Positions 8,275-15,979 of a stretch of 24,021 nt of DNA are shown here, one piece after another. Made by a program: the position numbers and the translations under genes. The notes under the pieces were generated by a model. The model ran no database searches. It worked only from the letters and a program-made list of their open reading frames with translations, and was not told where the DNA came from. The first letter of the stretch is position 1; the number at the start of each line of letters is the position of its first letter. The DNA lies in NCBI GenBank assembly GCA_040007195.1, contig JBDTVQ010000053.1, positions 1-24,021 on the forward strand, read 5' to 3'. The stretch comes from JAFLBB01 sp040007195. GTDB lineage: Bacteria; Acidobacteriota; Terriglobia; Bryobacterales; Bryobacteraceae.

Positions 8275-8307
8275 AACGGAGGGCCCGCAGGAAACTGCTC
8301 GTCCGTT
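8275..8307. repeat. Nested inverted repeat upstream of the RT gene
   Basis: An outer perfect 6-bp inverted repeat, AACGGA (8275-8280) with TCCGTT (8302-8307), encloses an inner hairpin GCAG-GAAA-CTGC (8287-8298). On the plus strand the inner loop is a GNRA-type tetraloop. It lies between the pump terminator and the RT -10 element. It could be an operator or a small RNA structure; stems this short may also be chance. Confidence 0.35.
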
Positions 8308-8333
8308 GCCGGGTACTGGGAAGCTGGCCGTTA

Positions 8334-8360
8334 GAAAAAAAGAGCCACGCCGGGCGCGGC
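8334..8360 (-). terminator. Intrinsic terminator after the RND pump gene
   Basis: On the minus strand a 6-bp GC-rich stem, GCCGCG with CGTGGC (one G-T pair), and a 5-nt loop are followed by TC and seven T (8335-8341). It lies 26 bp past the pump stop codon, so the RT operon downstream probably needs its own promoter. Confidence 0.75.
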
Positions 8361-8385
8361 CCCGTGCGCTTTGAACCGCCGATCC

Positions 8386-11300
8386 TTAGTCGCCGTGCGC
8401 CGGCGAGGCAATGGCCTCCGTACGCTTGCCGCGGGTGACGAAAGCGCGGGCGTCTTCGACTAGCGAATAGCCGACCGGAACTACCAGCAGCGTCAGAATC
8501 AGGCAGAGCGACTGACCGCCGATAATCGTCACGGCGATGGCCGAGCGTTGCGAAGCGCCCACACCCATGCCGATGGCAGTTGGGACCAAGCCGGCAATAA
8601 TGGAAAGCGTTGTCATCAAAATCGGCCGCAGCCGGACTCGATTCGCTTCCATGATTGCTTTCCTTAGCGGGAAGCCTTCGTTGCGCAGGTGGTTCATGTA
8701 GTCGATTTGAAGAATGCCGTTTTTCTTCACGATGCCGAGAAGGAGCAAGACACCGAGCGCGCTAAACAGATTGAGCGTACGGCCAGTGGCGATCAGGCTG
8801 AGCAGCGCGAACGGAATGGAAAGCGGAAGCGTGGCCAGAATGATGAACGGGTGTACCAGACTCTCAAACTGCGCGGCCAACACCATGTACATAAAGATCG
8901 ATGCGAGGCCGATCGCCATCAGCATGTTCTGCGTTGTTTCTTCGAGCACCTTGACCTGTCCGCTGAAAGCGGTCTGATAACCAGGGGGCATGCCAACCCG
9001 TTCGACGGCAGCCGTGGCGGCGGCGGCGCCTTCGCCGAGCGAGTGGCCCTTGGCGATGTTGCCGTACAGACCCACGGAAAACTGGCGTGCATAACGGTCG
9101 ATACGGGATGGCCCAAGGCCGCGTTGCAGCGTGGCGACCGAATCGAGCCGGATCAAACCGAGCTTGCCTGATGGAATCAACAGGCGGCTGACCACGTTGG
9201 GATCGTCGCGCTGGCCTGGCATCAGGCGCATGGTGACTGGATATTGCTCGGAGTCCTCTTTAAAAGTTGAGATCTCGTCTTCGCCCGACATGAGCAGCCG
9301 GACGGCGCCGGCGATGTCGGCCACGCGAACACCAAGGTCGCTGGCGAGCTGGCGGTCGATGGTTACCTGAATCTCGGGGTTGTTCAGGTTGAGGTTGGCC
9401 TTGAGGTCGGTGAGCGAAGGCTCTTTCTGCATTTCGAGTAGAGCATTCTTGGAGAGGACGACCAATTTTTTGATGTCCGGTCCGAGGATTTGCATGCGAA
9501 TGGGCGAGAATGTATCGCGTCCACCTAAGACATTGGGAAAGTTGATTCGCGGGCGGAAGGGAGCGTATTCTTTGATGGCCTCCCGAACCTGCTGGCCGAT
9601 CGTCTCGATCGAGCCGCGCTCTTCCGGCGAGGAAAGCAACACGGTGGAGTACGACATCGTGACGCGGTCCATCATCTGCGAGGTGCCTGGGACCGTCAGA
9701 AGCACTCCGGGAATTTTGTCCACCTTCCTGAGCATCTCGGTTGTGATCTGTTCATTGAGTTCGAGCGAACTGCCTTCCGGTAGTTCCAAGAAGAGACCGA
9801 GTTCGGACTGGTCCTCTTGTGGCATCCAGTCGCGGCCAATGTGCTGGTTCAGGTAGAACGTCGATGCGAAGGTCAGGCAGCAGACACCGACAATCACCCA
9901 ACGATGATTGAGCGACCAATTCAGAACACCGAGGTAGAGGCGCTCCATCCAGTTAGGCTGCATCAAGTGATGCGGCTTGTGCTCGCCGCCTTTGCGCTTG
10001 AGCAGGCGCGCCGCAAGCGACGGCGTAACCGTAAACGCAACCAGCATGGAGACCATGATTGAGACGGCCATCGTCCAGCCGAACTGGTTGAGGAACCGCC
10101 TGGCATAACCGGACATGAAGGCGATGGGGACAAAGATGATGACCAGCGAGATCGTCGTCGCGACGACAGCGAGAGCGATTTCATTGGTCGCTTGGATGGC
10201 CGCTTCCTTGGGTGGAAGATCCTTCTCTTCCAGGAAGCGCACGATGTTTTCCAGCACGATGATGGCGTCGTCAATGACGATGCCGACGGCGAGCGTCAGG
10301 CCGAGCAGCGTCATCGAATTGAGCGTGAAGTCCATCAGGCGGAGCACTGTAAAAGTGGTGATGATCGAGGTCGGAATGGCCAGCGCGCTGATCAGAACCG
10401 TGCGCCAGTCGCGGATAAAGAGAAAAACGATGAAGGAGGCGAGCAGCGAACCGAGCACGAGGTGCTCTTCCAGGGCCTTGACCGAGGCGCGAATATAGGT
10501 CGCCTGCTCCTTGATGACCTCGGTTTTCACGCCGGACGGCAGCTGTTGCTTTACCCGGGCGAGCTTCGCGAGAACCCCGTCGACGACATTCACTGCGTTG
10601 GTGCCGGTTTGGCGCTGGACACCCATGGTCACGGCCGGTTGGTTGCGTAGGTAGGCGAACGTGCGCTTTTCGGCCATGCCGTCTTCGGCGTAACCGATAT
10701 CCTTAAGCCGGATGTTCGAGCCGTTGACGTTCTTAATGATGATGTCGTTGAACTCGTTCACCGACGTGACGCGCCCCATTGTGCGCACGCCCACTTCTTG
10801 TGGGCCATTGACCATGCGGCCGCCGGGAGTCTCCACGTTCTCGCTGCGCACGGAACGCTCGACGTCCTGCGCGGTGAGGTTGTAGGCGTTCAGCTTGTTG
10901 ATGTCGAGAAAAAGGTTGATCTGCCGGTTGCGCGCGCCACCGATATCGATGGCGGCGACGCCATCCACTGTCTCGAGGGACCGGCGGACTTGCTTGTCGG
11001 CGATCTCGGTCAGTTCACGGACGGAGCGGTTCCCATAAACGGCCACGGTGATGACCGGGTCGCGGTCCAATTCGGCTTTTTGGACCACGGGAGGCTGGAT
11101 GTTCGGGGGCAGTTGGCGCATGGCACCCGACACCTTTTCCCGTACGTCTTCAACCGCCGAACTGATGTCGCGCTCGAGGACGAATTCGATTTCGACGCTG
11201 GAGGAGCCTTCGCTGACACGACCCCGGATTTCCGAGATGCCGCTGACACTTGAAACAGCTTCCTCAATGGGGAGGGTCACCTGGGAAACCATCTCCTCGG

Positions 11301-11466
11301 GGCTGGCGCCCGGGAGTCGTAGACGGACGTTGATTGTGGCGGGATCCGATTGAGGGAAGAGATCGACCCCTAAGCCCATGAAACTGAAAACGCCCAGAAC
11401 CACCATGAACATGATGAGCATGAAGGCGAAGACGGGCCGGTTGACACAAATTTCGCTTAGGCGCAA
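8386..11466 (-). CDS. AcrB/MexB-type RND efflux pump, inner-membrane subunit
   Basis: Proton-driven tripartite efflux transporter, 1026 residues, the normal length for hydrophobe/amphiphile efflux (HAE1) RND pumps. It has 12 predicted membrane segments in two halves: TM1 at about residues 12-30, a large periplasmic porter loop, then a helix cluster from about 337, repeated in the second half. The proton-relay motif GIVIDDAIIVLENI, with paired Asp, lies near residue 400, and GIVKKNGILQIDYMNHLR in the second half carries the relay Lys. Porter-domain features such as LPPNIQPPVVQKAELDRDPVI are standard. The start is TTG at 11466, preceded by GAGGAG (11473-11478). No membrane-fusion or TolC-like gene is adjacent, so partners must be encoded elsewhere. 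Substrate not predictable. Confidence 0.95.
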   Translation of the reverse strand: MRLSEICVNRPVFAFMLIMFMVVLGVFSFMGLGVDLFPQSDPATINVRLRLPGASPEEMVSQVTLPIEEAVSSVSGISEIRGRVSEGSSSVEIEFVLERDISSAVEDVREKVSGAMRQLPPNIQPPVVQKAELDRDPVITVAVYGNRSVRELTEIADKQVRRSLETVDGVAAIDIGGARNRQINLFLDINKLNAYNLTAQDVERSVRSENVETPGGRMVNGPQEVGVRTMGRVTSVNEFNDIIIKNVNGSNIRLKDIGYAEDGMAEKRTFAYLRNQPAVTMGVQRQTGTNAVNVVDGVLAKLARVKQQLPSGVKTEVIKEQATYIRASVKALEEHLVLGSLLASFIVFLFIRDWRTVLISALAIPTSIITTFTVLRLMDFTLNSMTLLGLTLAVGIVIDDAIIVLENIVRFLEEKDLPPKEAAIQATNEIALAVVATTISLVIIFVPIAFMSGYARRFLNQFGWTMAVSIMVSMLVAFTVTPSLAARLLKRKGGEHKPHHLMQPNWMERLYLGVLNWSLNHRWVIVGVCCLTFASTFYLNQHIGRDWMPQEDQSELGLFLELPEGSSLELNEQITTEMLRKVDKIPGVLLTVPGTSQMMDRVTMSYSTVLLSSPEERGSIETIGQQVREAIKEYAPFRPRINFPNVLGGRDTFSPIRMQILGPDIKKLVVLSKNALLEMQKEPSLTDLKANLNLNNPEIQVTIDRQLASDLGVRVADIAGAVRLLMSGEDEISTFKEDSEQYPVTMRLMPGQRDDPNVVSRLLIPSGKLGLIRLDSVATLQRGLGPSRIDRYARQFSVGLYGNIAKGHSLGEGAAAATAAVERVGMPPGYQTAFSGQVKVLEETTQNMLMAIGLASIFMYMVLAAQFESLVHPFIILATLPLSIPFALLSLIATGRTLNLFSALGVLLLLGIVKKNGILQIDYMNHLRNEGFPLRKAIMEANRVRLRPILMTTLSIIAGLVPTAIGMGVGASQRSAIAVTIIGGQSLCLILTLLVVPVGYSLVEDARAFVTRGKRTEAIASPAHGD

Positions 11467-11484
11467 AGGGATCTCCTCACGGAA

Positions 11485-11490
11485 AGTATA
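11485..11490 (-). promoter_or_regulatory. Possible -10 element for the RND pump gene
   Basis: TATACT on the minus strand, 18 bp before the TTG start codon, with the Shine-Dalgarno GAGGAG in between. It matches five of six consensus positions. No convincing -35 hexamer was found at 16-18 bp upstream, so this may be an activator-dependent promoter or chance. Confidence 0.35.
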
Positions 11491-11533
11491 GATGGTTTCC
11501 GAGGGGGGTGAGGTTACCCTGCCGGGCGGAAGC

Positions 11534-11554
11534 GGACCGGCCTGAGGCCGGGCC
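11534..11554 (-). terminator. Strong hairpin after the chemotaxis receptor gene
   Basis: A perfect 6-bp GC stem with a 3-nt loop (11537-11551) is extended by two further GC pairs across one mismatch. It sits 10 bp after the MCP stop, between it and the pump promoter candidate. There is no T-run, so it may stabilise the mRNA end or act with other factors rather than as a classic terminator. Confidence 0.4.
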
Positions 11555-11563
11555 TATATGGAT

Positions 11564-12982
11564 TTACGCCCGGCTGCCCACAAGTGTCGATAGTTGGCCG
11601 ACGATGTCCCGCATAGCGACCGACTGCGCACTCAGCTCCTGCGCCGCCGCGGCACACTCTTCGCAGTTAGCCGCGGAGTTCTGTGTAACCTGTTGCATCG
11701 CAAGGGTTGCTGCGGTGATCTGCTCGAGGCCGCGCGACTGTTCGTCACTCCCGCCGCTGACCTGTTCGACGAGCGATTTGGTCTGAGCGGTTTGGCTGGT
11801 AATGGTGCGGATGATCGAACTAACCTCGGTCACTTTTACCTTCCCATCCTTAGACTTAGTGATAGATTCCTCGATTAAAGATGAGGTATCGCGAGCGGCT
11901 TGGGCACTTCGCTGAGCGAGGCTGCGCACCTCGTCGGCGACAACGGCGAATCCCATCCCGGCCTCTCCGGCCCGGGCCGCTTCCACCGCGGCATTCAACG
12001 CCAGAATGTTCGTTTGGAAGGCGATTTCATCAATTACCTGGATGATCTTCGAGATCTTCTCGCTCTGGCCGTTGATGTCGTTCATGGCAACGATCATTGA
12101 GTCGAGCGAGCGGTTGGCGTCGACGAACTTCGCCTCCGATTGGAGAACCGACGCCGCGGCAGCGCGCGCACTATCCCGATTGCGCGTAGCCATCGAATTG
12201 ACCTGTTCGGTTGCGGCCGACGTCTCCTCCAGCGATGCCGATTGTTCGGATGCACTCTGCGCCATAGACTGAGACGATGCGGCCACCTCTTGAGCGGCGC
12301 TCGACACCTGGCCGGCGGCCTGAGAGAGCGCGACAATTCCAGACTTGAGGGTGGAATTTACCGACTGGATGATCCAAATCGTGGCTCCGATCATGCCTAG
12401 CAGAGAGAACGCGCCGGTGACGTGGGCAATGAGCTTGCTGTGACCGATATCCTGAACCGCACTTTCTTGGGCCTTCACCAGCAGTTGTTCGATCTGGTCG
12501 TCCAACTCACCCATCGTGCCTTCCAATTCGTCGAACTTGGCAAGGTAGGCGGGCAACTTTGCGCGCGCGGCGTCAGGGCTACCGGCGGCCGTTGAAACGA
12601 TTTCCGCGGTCATTCGTGCGTAGTCGTCCAGACCGGGTTTGATCTGTTCGATCGAGGAGCGGATCGCCGGGGGCAGCGCCAGGTCTAAGTTCGCCCGGAA
12701 CGACCGGTTCAAAATGGACGTGTGTTCGGTGACGTCTTTATCGACGGTTTGGCGCGCTTCCGTGGTGGCCGCCAGGAGCGCGGCGAAAACGTCTGCCCGC
12801 AGGGCATCGTGCATCATGTCGGCGGCCATTTGCTGGCGAAGGGCAATGCCGGAAACGGCGACGACGCTTTTTTGCGGATCGGCACGCTCCAGCGCCCAGA
12901 AAAACAGGCCGGTCATGGCGATCAGCGGCAGTATCCCCGCGCCGCTCAACAGCAGCAACTTGTGTTTAACAGAAAGATTCAT
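11564..12982 (-). CDS. Methyl-accepting chemotaxis protein without a visible HAMP domain
   Basis: Transmembrane chemoreceptor of 472 residues that would control a CheA-CheW complex. TM1 is at about 10-31 and TM2 at about 184-206, bracketing a helical sensor region of about 150 residues that resembles the four-helix-bundle type. The cytoplasmic part carries the highly conserved hairpin tip DEIAFQTNILALNAAVEAAR (318-337) followed by AGEAGMGFAVVADEVRSLAQ (338-357), with long heptad coiled coils on each side. No HAMP is recognisable between TM2 and the coiled coil. The C-terminus ends GQLSTLVGSRA with no CheR-binding pentapeptide. The ligand is unknown. No chemotaxis kinase genes are nearby. It lies 36 bp downstream of the outer-membrane-type gene on the same strand, so the two may be co-transcribed. 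Confidence 0.93.
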   Translation of the reverse strand: MNLSVKHKLLLLSGAGILPLIAMTGLFFWALERADPQKSVVAVSGIALRQQMAADMMHDALRADVFAALLAATTEARQTVDKDVTEHTSILNRSFRANLDLALPPAIRSSIEQIKPGLDDYARMTAEIVSTAAGSPDAARAKLPAYLAKFDELEGTMGELDDQIEQLLVKAQESAVQDIGHSKLIAHVTGAFSLLGMIGATIWIIQSVNSTLKSGIVALSQAAGQVSSAAQEVAASSQSMAQSASEQSASLEETSAATEQVNSMATRNRDSARAAAASVLQSEAKFVDANRSLDSMIVAMNDINGQSEKISKIIQVIDEIAFQTNILALNAAVEAARAGEAGMGFAVVADEVRSLAQRSAQAARDTSSLIEESITKSKDGKVKVTEVSSIIRTITSQTAQTKSLVEQVSGGSDEQSRGLEQITAATLAMQQVTQNSAANCEECAAAAQELSAQSVAMRDIVGQLSTLVGSRA

Positions 12983-13018
12983 AGTCGGATTTCCCAGAGT
13001 TCAAATACACTGCAGCCC

Positions 13019-13837
13019 TTATCGGCCGAACAGGTGCGAAGGTTGGCGGATTGCCAGGCCAAAGCCGAAGAACCAGTCGGGCCCTGAGGCGGTGAGGCGA
13101 CGCCCTGCCCGCACGTCCACCTGGGCGTTGGCGCCCAGACCATGGGTCACCCCGGAATTTGCGATCCAGGCTTGGGAGCCCTCTTCGTCCCACGGCGTGA
13201 AGCCGAAGACTTCCCAATAGCCGCCAAATCCGGCGGGTAGGGAATGGGCAACGCTCCAGCTGTAGCTCTCTTGTACGAGGCGGCCACCGGGAGTGGAGAG
13301 CGACGCTGCATTCACATTGCCGGCGATGGAAAAGCCTGCCGGCAGCCCCTTCGAATATGCAACCTTGATTGAAGGATCGTAGCCAAGGCTGGAGAAATTA
13401 CGACTGCCGGTGGGCAGGCTGAGCGCGGGAATCAGCGAGAAGCTGGGGAGGAAACGGCTTTCGCCGCGAACGCTGATCTTGGCGCCAAAGTCGACGTCGA
13501 AAAAGCCGCGAGCCCGGCTGTTCCGCAACGCGCGTTCAACCACCAGGCCATCGCCCGAGAACCGCAGTTCAAATCGCTTGCCGATTCCCGTACGGACGAG
13601 TAATTCGGGCCCTGAAAAGTGGACGGCACGGGACTCATGATCGAGCGTCATTCCGTATTCGAATTGAAATACGCCACTTCCCACGACCTCGCTCGATTCG
13701 GTGAAGTCGGGCCGGTCGGTAATCAACTCACCCAGCGCCCCGGCGGGCGATTCGGCGGGCGATTGCGCGAAGGCAGGCGCAACAACGAAAACGAGCGTAG
13801 TTAGGGTGCGGGCGGTCTTCGACCACGTGTATTCCAT
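13019..13837 (-). CDS. Outer-membrane-like protein of the phenol MetA-pathway type
   Basis: Exported protein of 272 residues resembling the 'putative MetA-pathway of phenol degradation' family (Pfam Phenol_MetA_deg), predicted small outer-membrane beta-barrels often annotated as transporters. The ATG at 13837 is chosen because AAGGA lies just upstream and the protein opens with a signal peptide ending AFAQ (22-25). The open frame continues upstream to 14041 but lacks these marks. Features: LITDRPDFTESSEVVGSG near the N-terminus (typical of the family), alternating hydrophobic strands, LIPALSLPTGSR, and a C-terminal WFFGFGLAIR strand. It sits upstream of the chemoreceptor gene on the same strand and diverges from fabD. 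The substrate cannot be inferred. Confidence 0.78.
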   Translation of the reverse strand: MEYTWSKTARTLTTLVFVVAPAFAQSPAESPAGALGELITDRPDFTESSEVVGSGVFQFEYGMTLDHESRAVHFSGPELLVRTGIGKRFELRFSGDGLVVERALRNSRARGFFDVDFGAKISVRGESRFLPSFSLIPALSLPTGSRNFSSLGYDPSIKVAYSKGLPAGFSIAGNVNAASLSTPGGRLVQESYSWSVAHSLPAGFGGYWEVFGFTPWDEEGSQAWIANSGVTHGLGANAQVDVRAGRRLTASGPDWFFGFGLAIRQPSHLFGR

Positions 13838-13945
13838 TTGATTCCTTTGAATTTGTTTTGTCGGGTGGGACCCAGTTTTGACCCTTATCGGACCTGCGGG
13901 CTTGAGACGGGCCTTAGATCGGCGAACGTTTTGGACGGGTTGGGC

Positions 13946-14875
13946 ATGAGAAAATATCTGATCGTGAGCAAGGTTTCTTATCTTTTCCCCGGTCAGGGGT
14001 CCCAGTATGCCGGCATGGGGAAATCGCTGGCGGAGGCACACGCGGAAGCGCGCAATGTATTTGCCGAGGCTGATGAGGCCCTCGGGTTTTCGTTGTCAAC
14101 GCTCTGCTTTGATGGGCCCGAGGAGGAGTTGAAGAAGACCGAGAACACGCAGCCGGCGATTCTCACGGCGAGTGTGGCGGCTTGGCGGGTGATGCGCGCC
14201 CAAGGCGGCATGCCCGACTTCGTCGCCGGGCACAGCCTGGGTGAGTATTCGGCTATCGTCGCCGCGGGCGGATTGGCGTTTGCCGATGCCGTACGGCTGG
14301 TGCGCAAGCGCGGCCAGTTCATGCAACAGGCGGTACCTCAAGGCGTGGGGGCAATGGCGGCGCTTTTGAAGCTGCCGGAGGGAAAGCTCGACGGAATACT
14401 CGCCGAGGCTGCCCAAGGTGAAGTGGTGAGCGCCGCAAATTTGAACTCGCCTGATCAGATCGTGATCGCCGGACATGCCGGCGCCGTCGCTCGCGCAATG
14501 GAGTTGGCCAAGGCGGCGGGCGCCAAACGGGCCGTGCCTCTGCCTGTGAGCGCGCCATTCCATTGCGCGCTGATGAAACCCGCGCAGGAGCGGATGAAGG
14601 TGGAACTCGATGCCGTCGACTTTCACGATCTCGACGTGCCGCTCGTCAATAACTGGCAGGCGCGGGTGGTCCGTTCGGCGGCGGAAGCGCGCCTGGGCCT
14701 GCTCGAACAAATTCCCAACCCGGTGCAATGGGTGGCGACGCTGCGGCTGCTGGCGGCAGAAGGCGTCGCGCGCGGGTACGAACTGGGTCCGGGCGCGGTG
14801 CTGAGTGGGCTAACGAAGCAGACCGAACCTGGTATCGAGATGGCCAAGCGGGGCGAAGCGAAGGACTTCGAGTAG
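13946..14875 (+). CDS. fabD: Malonyl-CoA:ACP transacylase
   Basis: Transfers malonyl groups from CoA to acyl carrier protein at the start of fatty acid synthesis. The 309-residue product has the FabD signature SYLFPGQGSQYAGMG (11-25), the nucleophile elbow GHSLGEYSA with Ser97, Arg122 in RKRGQF for the substrate carboxylate, and the catalytic His207 in PVSAPFHCALM. Length and motif spacing are normal. The start is not certain: ATG 13946 gives MRKYLIVSKVSYLF and GTG 13964 gives MSKVSYLF, nearer to the family's usual start; neither has a strong Shine-Dalgarno. It stands alone here, without fabH, fabG or acpP beside it. A perfect hairpin follows the stop codon. Confidence 0.96.
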   Translation: MRKYLIVSKVSYLFPGQGSQYAGMGKSLAEAHAEARNVFAEADEALGFSLSTLCFDGPEEELKKTENTQPAILTASVAAWRVMRAQGGMPDFVAGHSLGEYSAIVAAGGLAFADAVRLVRKRGQFMQQAVPQGVGAMAALLKLPEGKLDGILAEAAQGEVVSAANLNSPDQIVIAGHAGAVARAMELAKAAGAKRAVPLPVSAPFHCALMKPAQERMKVELDAVDFHDLDVPLVNNWQARVVRSAAEARLGLLEQIPNPVQWVATLRLLAAEGVARGYELGPGAVLSGLTKQTEPGIEMAKRGEAKDFE

Positions 14876-14889
14876 TCGGGAATAACGCG

Positions 14890-14906
14890 GTTTCCCGCCG
14901 GGAAAC
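14890..14906 (+). terminator. Hairpin after fabD
   Basis: A perfect 7-bp inverted repeat, GTTTCCC with GGGAAAC, around a 3-nt loop, 14 bp after the fabD stop. There is no T-run after it, so termination efficiency is doubtful. Confidence 0.45.
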
Positions 14907-15507
14907 GACGGCCAGGTAGGTGTCCCATGCGGGGTGATTTCGCATCGGGTATCGCTCTGTTGGCTACGTGAGCGTGCGCGCAGGACGACCGCACCGCGAT
15001 GTAAATTGCCGCGTGTGTTGTGCCAAATCGCGCGGCCGGATAACAATGACGTGTCCGACGAGGTGGATTTTTGGGTCAAGGGCTCGATGGTCACGGTGAC
15101 AGGATCCGCGTCTCGCCCCACGTTGAAGGACTCCGCCGAATGGGTTACCCAGGCCGAACGCATCAAAATGGTGAGAGCCAGTTCGACGTGCTGCCGATTC
15201 GACCTTCGACGACGGCATCCGGCTGCGCGCTTACGGTCGTCCGGCGTCTGGCGCATCTCAATCCGAATCGCCGCGTGCCTTGACTGGGAACGATCGTCCA
15301 GCGCGCCGGCGGCATCACCAACGATCCGCAACTCGCGCCGCACCTAACCACATAGTTATGAAGAACGGCGAAGTCACTCCGCGCGGGCATGTCCCCAACG
15401 GGTCCGACAAGAACTTCGCGGGCCCTTTGGGCGAATGGAGTGTGAGGTGTGTTGGTGGTGAAAAACGAAATTGTCGTAGCGCTGGCGAGATGAAGAAGTT
15501 GAGGAAT
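14907..15507. other. Stretch without a convincing gene, possibly degraded coding sequence
   Basis: About 600 bp between fabD and ndk. Only short overlapping open frames occur, on both strands, with arginine/serine-rich shadow-like translations. A few plus-strand pieces in different frames look more protein-like: SDEVDFWVKGSMVTVTGSAS (around 15050-15110), TFDDGIRLRAYGRPASG (around 15205-15255), IVQRAGGITNDPQLAPHL (around 15293-15345) and HIVMKNGEV (around 15350-15378). They cannot be joined into one frame, so this may be a decayed gene, but I cannot name a parent family. No promoter, RNA gene or repeat is evident. Confidence 0.35.
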
Positions 15508-15535
15508 TGAGGGCGAACCGGGCGGCCCGCCCTCA
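15508..15535 (-). terminator. Hairpin after ndk
   Basis: A perfect 8-bp inverted repeat, TGAGGGCG (15508-15515) with CGCCCTCA (15528-15535), with a 12-nt GC-rich loop, 9 bp beyond the ndk stop codon. There is no clear T-run on the minus strand. It probably marks the end of the sucC-sucD-ndk transcript. Confidence 0.5.
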
Positions 15536-15544
15536 CACTGAAGA

Positions 15545-15958
15545 CTAAAGCAGTTCCGAACCGGTAAAGAAGAAGGGAATTTCGACGGCGGCGGTCTCCG
15601 GCGCGTCACTTCCGTGGACGGCGTTTCGCTCGATGTCGGTGGCGAACCGCTTGCGTAGCGTGCCCGCTTCGGCCTTTTCAGGGTTGGTAGCGCCCATGAG
15701 CTTGCGCCAATCGGCAATGGCGTTTTCCTTCTCCAGAACCATCACTACAACGGGGCCTTCGGTCATGAAGGTGACCAGTCCGTTATAGAATGGCCGCTCT
15801 TTGTGGACGGCGTAAAAAGCCTGTGCCACGGCCGTGCTGAGCCGGGTTTTCTTGAATCCCACCAGCTTGAAGCCGGCTTCTTCGATCGCGGCCAGAATGG
15901 CTCCGGCGCTGCCGTTGGCTACCGCATCCGGCTTGATGATTCCAAACGTACGTTCCAT
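15545..15958 (-). CDS. ndk: Nucleoside diphosphate kinase
   Basis: Passes the gamma-phosphate of ATP to nucleoside diphosphates through a phospho-histidine. The 137-residue product has normal length and motifs: RTFGIIKPDAV (3-13), the Lys-Pro-Asp entry, and the active-site NAVHGSD with His115. The ATG at 15958 is preceded by GGAG at a good distance. It follows sucD by 21 bp on the same strand, so it is likely co-transcribed. This makes sense because Ndk can convert the nucleotide made by succinyl-CoA synthetase into other triphosphates. A hairpin follows the gene. Confidence 0.97.
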   Translation of the reverse strand: MERTFGIIKPDAVANGSAGAILAAIEEAGFKLVGFKKTRLSTAVAQAFYAVHKERPFYNGLVTFMTEGPVVVMVLEKENAIADWRKLMGATNPEKAEAGTLRKRFATDIERNAVHGSDAPETAAVEIPFFFTGSELL

Positions 15959-15979
15959 ATCACTCCAATAAATGAATTA

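Noticed and set aside
7254..8385. Retron (RT with upstream msr-msd RNA)
   Set aside because: Only about 75 bp lie between the pump terminator and the RT start, too little for a typical retron RNA, and no long paired a1/a2 arms are seen.
6325..8385. Diversity-generating retroelement
   Set aside because: I found no near-identical template/variable repeat pair around the RT, no accessory protein gene, and motif B does not resemble DGR RTs.
15163..15717. 184-codon minus-strand frame overlapping the start of the gene-free stretch and ndk
   Set aside because: Its right part is a shadow of ndk and the left part has no recognisable domain or ribosome-binding site.
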